A stretch of 64,000 nt of DNA, from NCBI RefSeq assembly GCF_041860085.1, contig NZ_CP124747.1, forward strand, positions 3,658,001 through 3,722,000. Reading direction: 5' to 3'. Shown here one piece after another: positions 63,552-64,000 of this stretch (position 1 is the first letter of the stretch; every line of letters begins with the position of its first letter). Under the pieces are notes generated by a model, which was not told the DNA's origin, did no database searches, and saw nothing but the letters and a program-made list of their open reading frames with translations. The stretch is from Schlesneria sp. DSM 10557. GTDB taxonomy: Bacteria > Planctomycetota > Planctomycetia > Planctomycetales > Planctomycetaceae. The position numbers and the translations under genes were made by a program.

Positions 63552-64000
63552 TCAGACGTCGATCGTGGCCGCTTCTTCTTCCGGCAGCCGGCTGGGATAA
63601 CCGTACCGCTCGAACGACGATTTCCAGCGGTTGTAAACCTTGCGCATCAGGTTCACATCCATATTGAACGAGTTCTTACGGTACCGCGTCAGTTCGGGTA
63701 ACTGCTTTCTGATGGCCCCTTCGAGGTTGGGCCAACCATCCAGGTTCAACCCCTCGTAGACGCGCCGCATTTCGCCCAGAGGATCAACTTCCAAGTCCTC
63801 AAAACGCATCTCGTGGAGATTGCCGGGAGGAATGAGCTTTCGGCCCCGCTCGTAAGCGTCCATACAATGGACGTACAAATTCAGGGCATCTTCCTGCATT
63901 GCCTCATCCATCTTGATTTGGGCAAGGCCGTTCTCGGCAAAGAGCGTCCGGCGAAGATGCATACTTGAATTATAGACGGCGTACGGGTCTCGATAGATGT
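63552..64000 (-). CDS. Sulfotransferase family protein, N-terminus beyond the window
   Basis: C-terminal 149 residues of a sulfotransferase; the frame stays open to the window end, so the gene continues beyond 64000. The window-edge part reads IYRDPYAVYNSSMHLRRTLF, the 3'-phosphate-binding RDP...S motif of PAPS sulfotransferases. Further on, RFEDLEVDPLGEMRRVYEGLNL is the usual C-terminal helix block. It would transfer sulfate to an unknown acceptor, and lies convergent to hemQ. It is distinct from the sulfotransferase at 24.6 kb. Confidence 0.88.
   Translation of the reverse strand, partial: IYRDPYAVYNSSMHLRRTLFAENGLAQIKMDEAMQEDALNLYVHCMDAYERGRKLIPPGNLHEMRFEDLEVDPLGEMRRVYEGLNLDGWPNLEGAIRKQLPELTRYRKNSFNMDVNLMRKVYNRWKSSFERYGYPSRLPEEEAATIDV

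Overview
The window is bacterial chromosomal DNA from a planctomycete (phylum Planctomycetota, probably a Planctomycetaceae-like lineage). The evidence is the family content. There are three DUF1559 pseudopilin-like proteins with the FTLIELLVVIAIIA leader, a PVC-type dehydrogenase with a C-terminal CxxCH haem site, several exported alkaline-phosphatase/sulfatase superfamily hydrolases, sulfotransferases, small lipoproteins and a formylglycine-generating-enzyme-like lipoprotein. A pair of genes of the kind found in tetrahydromethanopterin-linked C1 metabolism is also present. No phage, integrase, transposase, CRISPR array, rRNA or tRNA was recognised.

Region by region. 1-7.7 kb: a lipoprotein with five internal repeats, a YaiI-like protein, an SDR oxidoreductase, an overlapping CitG-like/6-carboxytetrahydropterin-synthase-like pair, and a membrane-anchored sulfatase-fold/TPR protein that lacks the sulfatase Cys. 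7.9-15.4 kb (minus strand): a ceramidase-like hydrolase followed by a giant haem-binding dehydrogenase, then a DUF1559/lipoprotein/SUMF1-type lipoprotein module. 15.8-25.1 kb (plus): a double alpha/beta-hydrolase with a Kelch-like protein, then a tight cluster of two phosphodiesterase-like proteins, a small helical protein, a possible EMC3/YidC-superfamily membrane protein and a sulfotransferase. 25.4-29.5 kb: housekeeping genes ffh, rpsP, trmD, rplS and yraN, with no rimM. 29.8-35.8 kb: a second DUF1559 protein with a small partner, an SNase, a prenyltransferase-fold/HEAT protein and two poorly known exported proteins. 35.7-37.2 kb: a non-coding stretch with two copies of an inverted-repeat element and a possible small RNA. 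37.2-42.5 kb (minus): an M20 peptidase, an aldehyde dehydrogenase and rhamnulokinase, with an unannotated structured intergenic region between the last two. 43.1-50.6 kb: a copper-type P1B ATPase, nusB, ribH, rho and a coiled-coil membrane protein. 50.8-57.3 kb: an HTTM protein, a third DUF1559/lipoprotein module, an LRR lipoprotein, a regulator with two GntR-type DNA-binding domains and a small membrane protein. 57.6-64 kb: another phosphodiesterase-like protein, a LON-domain/DUF309 pair, endonuclease III, two tandem tatA genes, hemQ, and a sulfotransferase running off the window edge.

Much of the coding capacity serves the cell envelope: exported hydrolases, lipoproteins, pseudopilin-like proteins and sulfotransferases. 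These are interleaved with small housekeeping operons. The signals least explained by known families are the inverted-repeat element at 35.7-36.5 kb, a possible sigma-54-driven small RNA at 40.6-40.8 kb, a possible second small RNA at 36.6-37.0 kb, and the phosphodiesterase/EMC3-like/sulfotransferase cluster next to ffh.
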